Below, one piece after another: positions 8,932-18,763 of a stretch of 64,000 nucleotides of DNA. The translations under genes and the position numbers were made by a program. The stretch comes from Halorientalis salina (lineage in GTDB: Archaea > Halobacteriota > Halobacteria > Halobacteriales > Haloarculaceae): contig NZ_SOSC01000005.1 in the NCBI RefSeq assembly GCF_005049285.1, positions 62,001-126,000 on the forward strand, read 5' to 3'. Each line of letters starts with the position of its first letter. Positions within the stretch are counted from its first letter, which is position 1. Under the pieces are notes generated by a model. The model saw only the letters and a list, made by a program, of their open reading frames with translations, was not told the origin of the DNA and searched no databases.

Positions 8932-9825
8932 CTACAGTTCGGTCGTCACTTCACAGCCGTCCTCGGTCACGATGATCGTGTGCTCTTTCTGACTGACGAG
9001 GAACCCGTCCTGCTCCTTGAGAACGGGGTAGCCGTGGAGGATGTCCTGTTGTTGCAGGCGGCGAATGGCCATCTCGGCTCGTGAGGTGTCGAGCCAGCGG
9101 GTCGCGAAGGGGAGCGTTCGGAACTCGTCGGTGATCTGTTCGAGCGCCTGTCGGGCCTGCCGGTTGCGGACCGATCCTTCGTTTTCGAGCGCGAAGATCT
9201 CCTCCTCGCTGCCCTCCCGGACCTTTCCGCCGCCGTCGGTTGCGAAGGGTTCGATGGCGACGACGTCACCGACCTCGAATTCGATACCCTGGTCGACCGC
9301 GCGGTTCGGGATGTTCGGCGGCGTGTGCTGTTGCCAGTGACCGAGGCCGTGGCCAGTGAGGTTCACGACCGGGTTGAACCCGTAGCCGTCGATGATGTCC
9401 TCGATGACCGCGCCCACCTCGCCGGTTTCGACGCCGGGAGCGACGGTGTCGAGGGCGGCGTTCAGTGCTTCCTCGCTGGCCTCGGCGAGTTCCGGGTTGC
9501 CCGAGAGGTCGACGGTGACAGCGGTGTCGGCCAGCCAGCCGTCGACGTGGACACCGATGTCTAAGTTGACCATGTCCTCGCCGAACGTGCTGGTGTCGTC
9601 GACGCTGGGCGTGGCGTGGGCCGCCTCCTCGTCGATACTGATGTTGACGGGGAACGCCGGTTCGCCGCCGAGTTCGCGGATGCGATCCTCGGCCCACTCG
9701 GCGATTTCGAGGTGGCTGGCACCGACCTCGACTTTCTCCGCTGCCTCGTTGCGTACCTGCGCGAGGATCTCTCCTGCCTCCCGATGTTTCTCGTACTTTT
9801 CGGCGTCGAGGTCCACGTCTGTCAT
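8932..9825 (-). CDS. map: Type II methionine aminopeptidase
   Basis: 297 residues from ATG 9825 (MTDVDLDAEKYEKH). It removes N-terminal methionine from nascent proteins. The dinuclear metal ligands can be placed: Asp in NLDIGVHVDGW and LADTAVTVDL, His in GHGLGHWQQHTPPN, Glu in AIEPFAT and Glu in the terminal QKEHTIIVTEDG. The HTPP motif and the helical insert (about 175-250) mark the archaeal/eukaryotic type II. The length is normal. It is convergent with the zinc-ribbon gene and divergent from icd. Confidence 0.96.
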   Translation of the reverse strand: MTDVDLDAEKYEKHREAGEILAQVRNEAAEKVEVGASHLEIAEWAEDRIRELGGEPAFPVNISIDEEAAHATPSVDDTSTFGEDMVNLDIGVHVDGWLADTAVTVDLSGNPELAEASEEALNAALDTVAPGVETGEVGAVIEDIIDGYGFNPVVNLTGHGLGHWQQHTPPNIPNRAVDQGIEFEVGDVVAIEPFATDGGGKVREGSEEEIFALENEGSVRNRQARQALEQITDEFRTLPFATRWLDTSRAEMAIRRLQQQDILHGYPVLKEQDGFLVSQKEHTIIVTEDGCEVTTEL

Positions 9826-10035
9826 ACCCGCTCGTTCGGCGAACGGTCCCAAAGGACTTGTGTTCGGGGCGGACCGGAGCGGTAGCGAACGAGCGTCGGC
9901 TTTTCCCGAGTACTTCTGGACGAATTCACATACCCTGGCCGGTTTCGAGTGGGAGAGAAATAACCGCTACGAAAGTTGTCGAGAGTTTCCCGCGAAGCGG
10001 TAGGCCTTTTAGCCCGACGTGTGAAGTTCGGCCAT

Positions 10036-11298
<1,263 letters not shown>

Positions 11299-11343
11299 CC
11301 CGACCGACCCCGCTTTTTCGCGCTGACCGACAGTAGACAGTCG

Positions 11344-11736
11344 CTACTCCTCCCAGTCCGGATTCGGCCGCGGCGGCGCGAAGACGTCGAGTCCTCTGAC
11401 CGGTTCGTCCCCGCGGTTGACCGCGGCGTGGGGTTCCTCGCTCGGAATCCCGAAGGACTCGTTGGGCCCGATGACGTACTCATCGCCACCGGACTGCGTC
11501 CGGTTCCCGGAGGCGTCCTCCGACGCCTCCCCGACCTCGAAGACCATCGTCCCCCGGTAGACGAAGCCCACCTGTTCGTGCTCGTGGCTGTGTTCAGGCA
11601 CCGTCGCCCCCGGTTCGATGTGAAAGTGCTGGACGCTCATGCGCTCGCCGGCGACCAGTTGCGTCAGGTGGACGCCGTCGACGACTTCGACCGTCTCGCT
11701 CGCCGCGAGTGGCATCGAATCCATGGGCCGGTTCAT
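11344..11736 (-). CDS. Cupin domain protein carrying an in-frame double-hairpin insertion
   Basis: 130 residues from ATG 11736 (MNRPMDSM; an internal ATG at 11724 is also possible). It is a single-domain cupin with metal-binding histidines in HFHIEPGATVPEHSHEHEQVG and a late PHAAVNRGDEPVRG. Function is unknown; such proteins often act as small isomerases or sensors. Between strands, after MVFEVG, there is an unusual stretch EASEDASGNRTQSGG encoded exactly by two adjacent DNA hairpins (11489-11530). It reads like an in-frame insertion into a surface loop; the rest of the fold is intact. Confidence 0.85.
   Translation of the reverse strand: MNRPMDSMPLAASETVEVVDGVHLTQLVAGERMSVQHFHIEPGATVPEHSHEHEQVGFVYRGTMVFEVGEASEDASGNRTQSGGDEYVIGPNESFGIPSEEPHAAVNRGDEPVRGLDVFAPPRPNPDWEE
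11489..11530. repeat. Double-hairpin unit inside the cupin gene
   Basis: First stem ccggac/gtccgg with loop tgc (11489-11503), five-base spacer ttccc, second stem ggaggcgtc/gacgcctcc with a four-base loop (11509-11530). The shape matches the units in the TnpB elements and nadB, although the stem sequences differ. Confidence 0.65.
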
Positions 11737-11833
11737 CGAACGGCGTCCACCTAAGCGTTCCGTGGACCGGGACAGTCGCGGTCGGCGAACCGTCCCCGGA
11801 GGATTCAATGGTCGGCGACCCCCACACCCGGCC

Positions 11834-12364
11834 ATGTACGCCGTCGTCGGGTGTAGCGAGTGCAGCGCCCTCTGGGTAGTCGAGGGACGCCCCGAACGCA
11901 GCGAGTGTCCCCAGTGCGGGACGACTCGCCAGTACGCCAAACGCAAGCAGTTCGTCACTACCGAGGACCCCGACCACGCACGCGAAGCGCGGGCGGCCAT
12001 GCTCGCCAAGCGCCAGGGCCACGAGGACGCCTTCGCCGAACTCGACTCCTTTTCGGAGATGGACGCGTACGTCGACGAGGTGGGCGTCGACGACGAGGAG
12101 TACCTCGAAGGTTCAGGGATCGACACCGACGAGGTGAGCGAGGCCGCCGAGCGCGTCGAGCGGGGCAGCGCCGGGAGCGGCGGCCAGAGCCGCAAAGAGA
12201 CCGTGCTGGCGGGCCTCCGGGAACTCGATCGGCCGACCGAAGACGACGTGGTCGGCTACGCCACCGACCGGGGCGTCCCCGCCGACTACGTCCGGGACGC
12301 ACTGGAGAAACTCACGCGGCGAGGCGAAGTGACCGAGAGCGGCGGGACCTACCGGCTGCTCTGA
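11834..12364 (+). CDS. DUF5817 family zinc-ribbon and winged-helix protein
   Basis: 176 residues. The N-terminus is a zinc ribbon with CSEC and CPQCG knuckles (MYAVVGCSECSALWVVEG), followed by an acidic middle. The C-terminal 60 residues (KETVLAGLRELDRPTEDDVV onward) look like a winged helix ending in GEVTESGGTYRLL. The architecture matches a conserved haloarchaeal family recalled as DUF5817, likely nucleic-acid binding. It is divergent from the cupin gene with about 100 bases between starts. Confidence 0.8.
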   Translation: MYAVVGCSECSALWVVEGRPERSECPQCGTTRQYAKRKQFVTTEDPDHAREARAAMLAKRQGHEDAFAELDSFSEMDAYVDEVGVDDEEYLEGSGIDTDEVSEAAERVERGSAGSGGQSRKETVLAGLRELDRPTEDDVVGYATDRGVPADYVRDALEKLTRRGEVTESGGTYRLL

Positions 12365-12409
12365 GTCGCGGTTTCGGCGAGCGAGAGAACCACATAGAAA
12401 CTCCCTACC

Positions 12410-12456
12410 GTCCGTTTTGGAGGTTCTAACCGGACAAACGGACTGTGGCATTTATC
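12410..12456 (+). promoter_or_regulatory. Inverted-repeat operator candidate and TATA box
   Basis: A perfect 8-bp inverted repeat, gtccgttt (12410-12417) and aaacggac (12436-12443), lies immediately upstream of the TATA-like catttatccc (12449-12458), some 25-30 bases before the ATG at 12480. This is the usual place for an archaeal activator site. Confidence 0.5.
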
Positions 12457-12479
12457 CCGAGCGATGTGGGCAAGCAATC

Positions 12480-12896
12480 ATGGAGGACCGGGAACGCTCG
12501 ACCGTCACGGTCGCGGTCTACGGGCTGTGGGGGTTACTGGTACTCGGTGCGCTCGCGGTGTTGATCGACGTGGCACTGGCACGGCCCAGGGTGCTCGGTA
12601 TCCGCTTTGCGCGCGTCGGTCAACTGCTGTTGTTCCTCGCGTTCGCGGTCGGCGCGGCGGGCTTCGCACAGGTGGGCTACCCGCGGTACACGCTGGGCTT
12701 TGCCTTCCTCGCAGCGGGGTGGGGATTGCTGTTCGTCGACTGGTTCCTGGGCGAGCAACTGGGCGAGTGGTTCGTGCCGGGCCTGCTGGTGCTGTTCGTC
12801 GTCGGCATGTCGATCCTCCTGGTCGGCATGGTCTCCGACGAAGAGGCACAGGAAGTGCTACTATCGGTCCCCGACCCGCTCGAAGACGTGGTGTGA
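12480..12896 (+). CDS. Hypothetical four-helix membrane protein
   Basis: 138 residues from ATG 12480 (MEDRERSTVTVAVYGL). Hydropathy gives four transmembrane helices: about 10-33, 45-66, 70-88 and 98-120. Short charged loops separate them and the tail is acidic. I recognise no family. An inverted repeat upstream of its TATA box suggests regulated expression. It is convergent with hmgA, with 22 bases between stops. Confidence 0.75.
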   Translation: MEDRERSTVTVAVYGLWGLLVLGALAVLIDVALARPRVLGIRFARVGQLLLFLAFAVGAAGFAQVGYPRYTLGFAFLAAGWGLLFVDWFLGEQLGEWFVPGLLVLFVVGMSILLVGMVSDEEAQEVLLSVPDPLEDVV

Positions 12897-12918
12897 GTCG
12901 GGCTACCCGCGGCCCCGG

Positions 12919-14130
12919 TTACCGCCCGAGTTCCTCGTGTGCCGAGGAGAGGTGACTCGACGCCAGCGCGCCGAGCAGTGAGAGTTCACCCGCCAGTGCG
13001 GCCGTGGCGATGACTTCCGCGAGCGCGTCGGCGTTGCTCCCGGCGGGGTCGCCGCCGCCGCGAACCCCGACCACGTCCAGCGCTTCGACCTGCGTGGGGA
13101 GTTTGGTCCCGCCGCCGACGGTCCCGACTTCGAGGCTCGCGATGGTGACGCTGGCGTACAGTCCCTCCTCGCGGGCTTCGACGGTCGTGATCGCGTTCGA
13201 GCCCTCGACGACCTGGGCGATGTCCTGGCCGAGCGCCAGGAACGAGGCGGCGATGACGTTCGCGGCGTGGGCGTTGAAGCCCAGACTCCCCGCCTTGGCC
13301 GATCCGACGAGGTTCTTCCGGGTGTTGGCTTCGGCGATCGCGTCGGCGGTCGTCTTGAGTCGGTCCTCGACCTGTTCGTGGGGGATGAGGACGTCGGCGG
13401 CGACGGTCCGACCGCGGCCCTCGACGGCGTTGATGGCTGCGGGCTTCTTGTCGGTACAGAGGTTCCCCGAGAGCGCGACCAGCGAGGCCGGCGTCTCGGC
13501 CTCGACCAGTTCGGCGGCCTCCTGGGTCGCGATGGTCGCCATGTTCATCCCCATCGCGTCTTTCGTGTCGTAGACGAACCGCAGGAAGACGGAGTCGCCG
13601 ACGACGTAGGGCGTCACGTCGGTCAGTTCGCCGTGGCTCGTCGTCGACTCGGCTGCCTCGGCGAGCGCGCCGACGTTCTCGCGCGTCCAGGCGGCGACTT
13701 CGGCGGCCTCGCCCACGTCCTCGACGCTGAAGACGGGCGCGCGAGTCATCCCGTTTTTGAGGACCCGAGCGGTCGCGCCGCCGGCCGCGCTGATGGCCGA
13801 ACAGCCCCGGTTGACGCTGGCGACGAGCGCACCCTCCGAGGTTGCCAGCGGCAGGTAGTGGTCGTCGTTCGTGGCCTCACCATCGACCGGGACCGGGCCG
13901 ACGACGCCCATCGGGACCTGCGCGCCGCCGATCATGTTCTCGATGTTCGGTTCGGCGGCCTCGGCGTCGAAGGCGTACTCGCCGACGGTGTCGAGGTCGG
14001 CGTCGGTCTCGGCTTCGAGCAGTTCCCGGCGGGCGGCGGCCGCCGTCTCGTGGTCGGCGTGGGCCTCCAGTTCGTGGAGGCGCAGGTCGCCCTCGCGGAC
14101 GCGGTCGGCGAGGTCACTGGCGTCTGTCAT
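12919..14130 (-). CDS. hmgA: Class I hydroxymethylglutaryl-CoA reductase (NADPH)
   Basis: 403 residues. It makes mevalonate from HMG-CoA, the committed step of archaeal lipid synthesis and the target of statins in haloarchaea. Signatures in order: ENMIGGAQVPMGVVGP, SEGALVASVNRGCSA (catalytic Glu), DAMGMNMAT, TDKKPAAINAVEG (catalytic Lys), ALGQDIAQV (Asp) and SSHLSSAH (His), with the NADPH loop VGGGTKLPTQ. The length is normal for the archaeal enzyme without membrane domain. The upstream region holds a strong hairpin (14183-14206). Confidence 0.97.
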   Translation of the reverse strand: MTDASDLADRVREGDLRLHELEAHADHETAAAARRELLEAETDADLDTVGEYAFDAEAAEPNIENMIGGAQVPMGVVGPVPVDGEATNDDHYLPLATSEGALVASVNRGCSAISAAGGATARVLKNGMTRAPVFSVEDVGEAAEVAAWTRENVGALAEAAESTTSHGELTDVTPYVVGDSVFLRFVYDTKDAMGMNMATIATQEAAELVEAETPASLVALSGNLCTDKKPAAINAVEGRGRTVAADVLIPHEQVEDRLKTTADAIAEANTRKNLVGSAKAGSLGFNAHAANVIAASFLALGQDIAQVVEGSNAITTVEAREEGLYASVTIASLEVGTVGGGTKLPTQVEALDVVGVRGGGDPAGSNADALAEVIATAALAGELSLLGALASSHLSSAHEELGR

Positions 14131-14182
14131 GCCTGGAGCGTCACGGGCCGGCCTCCTAACAGTTGCCGATTCTCACAGGAGA

Positions 14183-14206
14183 CCGGTGTGGGCGACCCCA
14201 CACCGG
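14183..14206. promoter_or_regulatory. Hairpin upstream of hmgA
   Basis: A perfect 10-bp stem, ccggtgtggg and cccacaccgg with a four-base loop, sits 53-76 bases upstream of the hmgA start. A second, looser inverted repeat (gtcgcaacg near 14219, cgttgcgac near 14261) lies further out. They could be regulator sites or the tail of the neighbouring non-coding stretch. Confidence 0.45.
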
Positions 14207-14368
14207 ACGCGGTGCGTTGTCGCAACGACGTTTCGGGCGGTTCGTGGGCGAAAGGACACCCGTTGCGACGACGGTGTGGCACGTCGCGCTGTCGCCGCAG
14301 ACTGCCCTTGTCGGCGCGCGGTCTTGACCCCTCGTGGTTCGTGTGACGTGACGGCACAACCGCGGGCG

Positions 14369-16078
14369 TCATCGGGATTCCAGTCGCGGTTCGCCTTCGG
14401 GGACCCGGAAGGCGGCGAGTTCCTCCTTGCTCGCGTTCGCCGAATCGACGGTCTTGTCGACAGCGTAGGCGGTGAACTCGCAGGCGTCGGGCGTGAACTC
14501 GGCGACGGCGTAGCCGTGGTGTGACCCGTCGAAGAATTCGAGGTGTGGGTTCCGACCGAGAATTCCGCGTTCGACCAGCGAGGTCGGGACGTCGACGTCG
14601 CGCATCGCCAGGATCTCGGCGAGGTTGGCGCTCGTGATCGCCGGCGTCATGAACTCGACGCCGACCCGGCCGTCGGGGTCGGTCTCGCCGTCGTAGTCGA
14701 CACGCATGTACCCCGCCAGGGCAGTGTGGAGGTCGCCGGTCAGCGCGACGAAGTTGTCGACGTTCTGCTCGTCGAGATAGCGCATGAGGAGGCGGCGCTC
14801 GGTCTCGTAGCCGTCCCAGGCGTCGGCGTTGTCGAACCGCTGTTGCCCGTTGTACTCGGTGTCGAGGCGCATGTTCAACACCTCGTTGGCCCAGGCCGTC
14901 CAGGTCGTCGCGTCGTCGGTGACCGCGTCGGCGAACCACTCCCGCTGGGACTGTCCCAGCATCGTGTGCTCCAACTCGACGCTCCCGAGAGCCGAGAGGG
15001 CGGCCTCGGAGACGTCGACCTGCGGGTCCCGGTCCGGCTTCGAGCGGAACAGGCGCTCGTCAGTCACCAGCAGGTCTACCAGGTCGCCGAAGCGAAAGGA
15101 TCGAAAGAGACGCAGTCGATCCTGCAGCGAGTCGGCGTCGGGGTCGTACTGCACCCGGACCGGCATGTACTCCCACCAGGCCCGCATGCCGTCGGCGAAC
15201 AGTTGCCGCATGAACTCGGCGTCGTCGTTCCGCGGATGAGCGCCGTCGCCGGCCCTGGGTCGGTCCGCCTCGTAGTCCCAGTAGCGGTTGTCGACGATCT
15301 CGTGGTCGTCCCAGGTGGCGATCATCGCGTACCGAGCGAGTGCTTGCTGGAAGAACCGGTCAGACCGGTAGGTGCGGTGGAGATACCGGTAATCCTCCAG
15401 TCCCCAGGCCATGCGTCGACCGCTCGGCAGGCGGATCCGTCGGCCGTCGAGCCCCAGGTGGCCGGCCCACTCGTAAATGATATCGCCCAGGTGCAACAGG
15501 AAATCGAGGTCCTCGTCGGCGAGGTGGTGGAACGCACCGTAGTACCCCTCCCGGTAGTCCTGGCAGGTCGCGACGCCCAAGCGGACCCGCTCCGGCGACG
15601 CGGTCGGGCGGGGCAGGGTCCGACAGCGACCCACCGGGCCGTGGACGCCGTCGTAGACGAACTGGTAGTAGTACTCCCGATCCGGTTCGAGCGCGCCGGC
15701 GAGGTCGACTTTGACGGTGTAGTCCCGGCCCGGCAGGCCCCCGGTTTCGACCGAGCGGAGCGGTCCCAGCCGGTGGAAGCCGCCGGTCGCGGCCATCCGC
15801 AGGGTCAGCGGCGCGGACCGACTGTAGGCGTCGGGGTCGATCCGCGTCCAGAGGACGACGCCGTCCGTCGTCGGGTCACCCGAGGCGACGCCCTGTGGGA
15901 ACACCCGGTCGGCTTCGGGGTCAGGGTCGACCGGCTCGGACTGCCCGGAGAGGGCCTCGGTCGAAAGCGATTGCCCGGACGGATCGGGACCGAGCGCGTC
16001 GACGAGGAGTGCCCCGGCGGGGACACCCCCGATCGACCTGAGCACGTCGCGGCGACCGGGGGTCGGTTCCTCGGTCAC
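14369..16078 (-). CDS. phoD: PhoD-like alkaline phosphatase, Tat-exported
   Basis: 569 residues from a GTG at 16078. The N-terminus carries a twin-arginine signal (GRRDVLRSIGG) followed by a short hydrophobic stretch, so the protein is exported folded. An N-terminal fibronectin-like PhoD_N domain (about 60-165) precedes a metallophosphatase core: GVATCQDYREGYYGAF, HLGDIIYEW, WDDHEIVDN and TGDLHTALAG supply the metal ligands. It would release phosphate from organic esters outside the cell. It lies beside a Tat lipoprotein gene on the same strand. Confidence 0.9.
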   Translation of the reverse strand: MTEEPTPGRRDVLRSIGGVPAGALLVDALGPDPSGQSLSTEALSGQSEPVDPDPEADRVFPQGVASGDPTTDGVVLWTRIDPDAYSRSAPLTLRMAATGGFHRLGPLRSVETGGLPGRDYTVKVDLAGALEPDREYYYQFVYDGVHGPVGRCRTLPRPTASPERVRLGVATCQDYREGYYGAFHHLADEDLDFLLHLGDIIYEWAGHLGLDGRRIRLPSGRRMAWGLEDYRYLHRTYRSDRFFQQALARYAMIATWDDHEIVDNRYWDYEADRPRAGDGAHPRNDDAEFMRQLFADGMRAWWEYMPVRVQYDPDADSLQDRLRLFRSFRFGDLVDLLVTDERLFRSKPDRDPQVDVSEAALSALGSVELEHTMLGQSQREWFADAVTDDATTWTAWANEVLNMRLDTEYNGQQRFDNADAWDGYETERRLLMRYLDEQNVDNFVALTGDLHTALAGYMRVDYDGETDPDGRVGVEFMTPAITSANLAEILAMRDVDVPTSLVERGILGRNPHLEFFDGSHHGYAVAEFTPDACEFTAYAVDKTVDSANASKEELAAFRVPEGEPRLESR

Positions 16079-16167
16079 GCTCCCACCTCGGCCGGCGGTA
16101 CCGAAGACTGAGGACTGCCCATCGGGAACACTGGTACGACTGCGAGCCAAAAATAAACGGGGGTGAC

Positions 16168-16938
16168 TTACAACCCGGCCGAGACTTTCCACTGGGTCGT
16201 GATCTCCAGCGGCGGCCCGTCCGAGGAGGTCTCGATCGATTCGGTCGCGTTCCCCGTCGTGCCGTCGGTCGCGTTCGCCGATTCGTCGTCGGACGTCTTT
16301 GATTCGACCGCCATGTCGACGTACTCCCAGCTGAAGTTGTGGTCGGCGTTCGCGGCGTTGAGTCGTCCGCCCACGCGGTACCAGCCTTCCTCGAAGTCCG
16401 TCAGGTAGCGGTTGCGCTTCTCCGGTTTCGTGAACAGCTTGTCCCAGTCCGGGGGCGTCGCGCCCGGCGGATCGTCCCGGTAGCGCTCGGCGGACCCGAA
16501 GTAAAAGACGCCGACGTCGACGACGTCGGCCTCGTACTCTGAGACCTTGTCGCCGTTCTCGTCCCACCACTGCGAGTAGTCGCCGCCGCGCCACTTCGCG
16601 CGGCCGTTCCGACCCTCCGGCGCGTCCTCGGCACCGCCCTCCCCGCGACCGGTCGCGCCCGTCTCGTTCGACTGAGCGCGGGCCACACCGATCGGTGCGA
16701 GGCTGGACAGCGCACCCCCTGGCGCGTTCAGCGCACCCTGCGTGTCGAGCCTGACGCGTGACTGGACGACCGGCGTGTCCTCGATTTCGATGATGAGTGC
16801 ACCGTCCTCGAAGTAGATGGACTCGAACACCTCCGACTCCCGGGGCGGCGCCCCCGACGCCGACCCCAGACAGCCCGCTGTTCCCACTGTCCCCCCGACC
16901 ACGACCCCGCTCGCAGCGAGGAATCGACGGCGTTTCAT
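16168..16938 (-). CDS. Tat lipoprotein of unknown function
   Basis: 256 residues. The start KRRRFLAASG is a twin-arginine motif and VGTAGC is a lipobox, so it is probably a lipid-anchored surface protein (mature Cys near residue 23). The body has a beta-rich region (IYFEDGALIIEIEDTP... LDTQGALNAPG) and a Trp-rich part (YSQWWDENG). It resembles haloarchaeal lipoproteins annotated as DUF6517, but I am not certain. It probably forms a unit with the phosphatase downstream (89 bases apart). Confidence 0.75.
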   Translation of the reverse strand: MKRRRFLAASGVVVGGTVGTAGCLGSASGAPPRESEVFESIYFEDGALIIEIEDTPVVQSRVRLDTQGALNAPGGALSSLAPIGVARAQSNETGATGRGEGGAEDAPEGRNGRAKWRGGDYSQWWDENGDKVSEYEADVVDVGVFYFGSAERYRDDPPGATPPDWDKLFTKPEKRNRYLTDFEEGWYRVGGRLNAANADHNFSWEYVDMAVESKTSDDESANATDGTTGNATESIETSSDGPPLEITTQWKVSAGL

Positions 16939-17050
16939 ACGTATTTACGTCCGGAAGGACTCAGACATACTTTAATCCACTGGATAGACTGAAATCAACA
17001 CCCTCGGCGCTCGCCGGAACGGTTAGGTCGCTACCGGCCCCCGTTCCGAT

Positions 17051-18613
17051 ATGACAGCGGCCGCCGATCGAATCTTCACCGACGCACGAGTCCACACGCT
17101 GACCGACGCCGACGAGTCGGCCAAGGCCGTCGCCGTCCGCGACGGGGAGATCGTCCGGGTGGGCAGCGCCTACGAGGTCGCGTTCCTGGAAGGCGTCGAC
17201 ACCGACGTGATCGAACTCGACGGGCGCGTGCTGGTCCCAGGCTTCGTCGACGCCCACACGCATCTCGCACTCCTGGGCCACTACCGGGTCGACGCCGACC
17301 TCTCGACGGCCGGGAGTCCCGGCGACTGTCGCGACGAACTGCGGGGGGCGGCCGACGCCCGTGAGGAGTGGATTCTGGGCTTTGGCTACGACGAGAGCGG
17401 TTGGGACGACGCCGGGTATCTCACACGCGAGGACCTAGACGCCGTCAGCGAGCGGCGACCGGTCGCGGCCTTCCGCGAGGACCTCCACCTGGTCTCGCTC
17501 AACAGCGAGGCCTTCGAGCGCGTTCGCGAGTCCGTCCCCGATGAGAACGTCCATACCGCCGACGGGGAGCCGACCGGCGTTCTGACTGAAGCCGGGACCG
17601 ACGCCGTCTGGGACGCCGTCGGCCTGACGCGGTCGGCAGCGGCAGATCTGCTCGTCGCCGCCCAGGAGCGCGCCCACGCGGTGGGCATCACGACGGTCCA
17701 CGACATGGTCCGTCGCCGGCCGATTCCGCGGGCCTACCACGACCTCGAACGGCGCGGCGATCTCACGCTCCGGGTTCGATTGAACTACTGGGACGACTAC
17801 CTCGACGCGTTCGAGGCGACGGGACTGGCACCGAACCACGGGAGCGACCGCCTTCGCACGGGCGCGATCAAAACCTATTGCGACGGCAGCATCGGGAGCC
17901 GAACCGCGAAGCTCTCCGAGCCATACGCCGACGCCGGCGGGGAGGACGACGAGGACCCCACCGGCCAGTGGCTTCGGACGCCCGAGGACCTCCGGGCGTT
18001 CGCCGAGCGCGTCGACGACGGGGGCCTCCAGGCGGCAGTCCACGCCATCGGCGACGAGGCCATCGAGGCGACGCTCGACGCGTTCGAGGACGCCGACGGA
18101 CGGGCCCGCCACCGCATCGAACACGCCGAGGTCCTGACCGGCGACTTGATCGAGCAACTCGGCGACTCGGACCTGGTCGTCTCCGCCCAGCCGAACTTCC
18201 TGAAGTGGGCGCGCGAGGACGGACTCTACGACGCTCGGCTGGGCGTCGAGCGCCGCGAATCGACGAACCGCTTCGCGGACCTCCTGGACGCGGGGGCACA
18301 CCTGGCGTTCGGGAGCGACTGCATGCCGCTGTCCCCGCTCTTTGGCATCCAGCAGGCCGTTACTGCACCCAGGGACGGACAGCGACTCTCCGTGACCGAG
18401 GCCATGCGGGCGTACACGCGAGGGAGTGCCTACGCCGGGTTCGACGAGGAGCGACTGGGAACCGTCGAGGTCGGCAAGCGAGCGGACTTCGCGATACTGG
18501 CACGGTCCCCGTGGGAAGTCCCCGACGAGGAGATCGCCGACATCGCGGTCGAGATGACCGTCGTCGACGGTGAGATCGTGGCCGATTCCCGCGACGGGAC
18601 CGAATCGCGATAG
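17051..18613 (+). CDS. Amidohydrolase family protein (YtcJ-like)
   Basis: 520 residues. Metal-dependent hydrolase with the HxH pair in VPGFVDAHTHLALLGH (about residue 70), the downstream histidine in HRIEHAEVLTG, and Asp in AFGSDCMPLSP; the YtcJ-type insertion with YCDGSIGSRTAKL is present. These enzymes hydrolyse exocyclic C-N bonds, and the natural substrate is unknown. The C-terminal GTVEVGKRADFAIL strand is typical. It is transcribed toward nadA but 140 bases separate them, with an operator-like repeat in the gap, so it is probably a separate unit. Confidence 0.88.
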   Translation: MTAAADRIFTDARVHTLTDADESAKAVAVRDGEIVRVGSAYEVAFLEGVDTDVIELDGRVLVPGFVDAHTHLALLGHYRVDADLSTAGSPGDCRDELRGAADAREEWILGFGYDESGWDDAGYLTREDLDAVSERRPVAAFREDLHLVSLNSEAFERVRESVPDENVHTADGEPTGVLTEAGTDAVWDAVGLTRSAAADLLVAAQERAHAVGITTVHDMVRRRPIPRAYHDLERRGDLTLRVRLNYWDDYLDAFEATGLAPNHGSDRLRTGAIKTYCDGSIGSRTAKLSEPYADAGGEDDEDPTGQWLRTPEDLRAFAERVDDGGLQAAVHAIGDEAIEATLDAFEDADGRARHRIEHAEVLTGDLIEQLGDSDLVVSAQPNFLKWAREDGLYDARLGVERRESTNRFADLLDAGAHLAFGSDCMPLSPLFGIQQAVTAPRDGQRLSVTEAMRAYTRGSAYAGFDEERLGTVEVGKRADFAILARSPWEVPDEEIADIAVEMTVVDGEIVADSRDGTESR

Positions 18614-18688
18614 CGGTACTACCAGGGAACGCACGGATTAGTCTCGTTCGACGCGGCAATACCTGCCCTGAAACCCACCATAGGCGAA

Positions 18689-18713
18689 TATTGAAGGCAA
18701 AATCTTTTCAATA
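18689..18713 (+). promoter_or_regulatory. Operator-like inverted repeat upstream of nadABC
   Basis: A perfect 7-bp repeat, tattgaa (18689-18695) and ttcaata (18707-18713), with an 11-base spacer, overlaps the AT-rich probable TATA region of nadA. Binding there would block the promoter, so control by NAD status through a repressor is a reasonable inference. Confidence 0.5.
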
Positions 18714-18763
18714 CGCGAGTCCGTTAGTACAGATACTCAACAGGGTGGTCGACCGTGCCGGAA

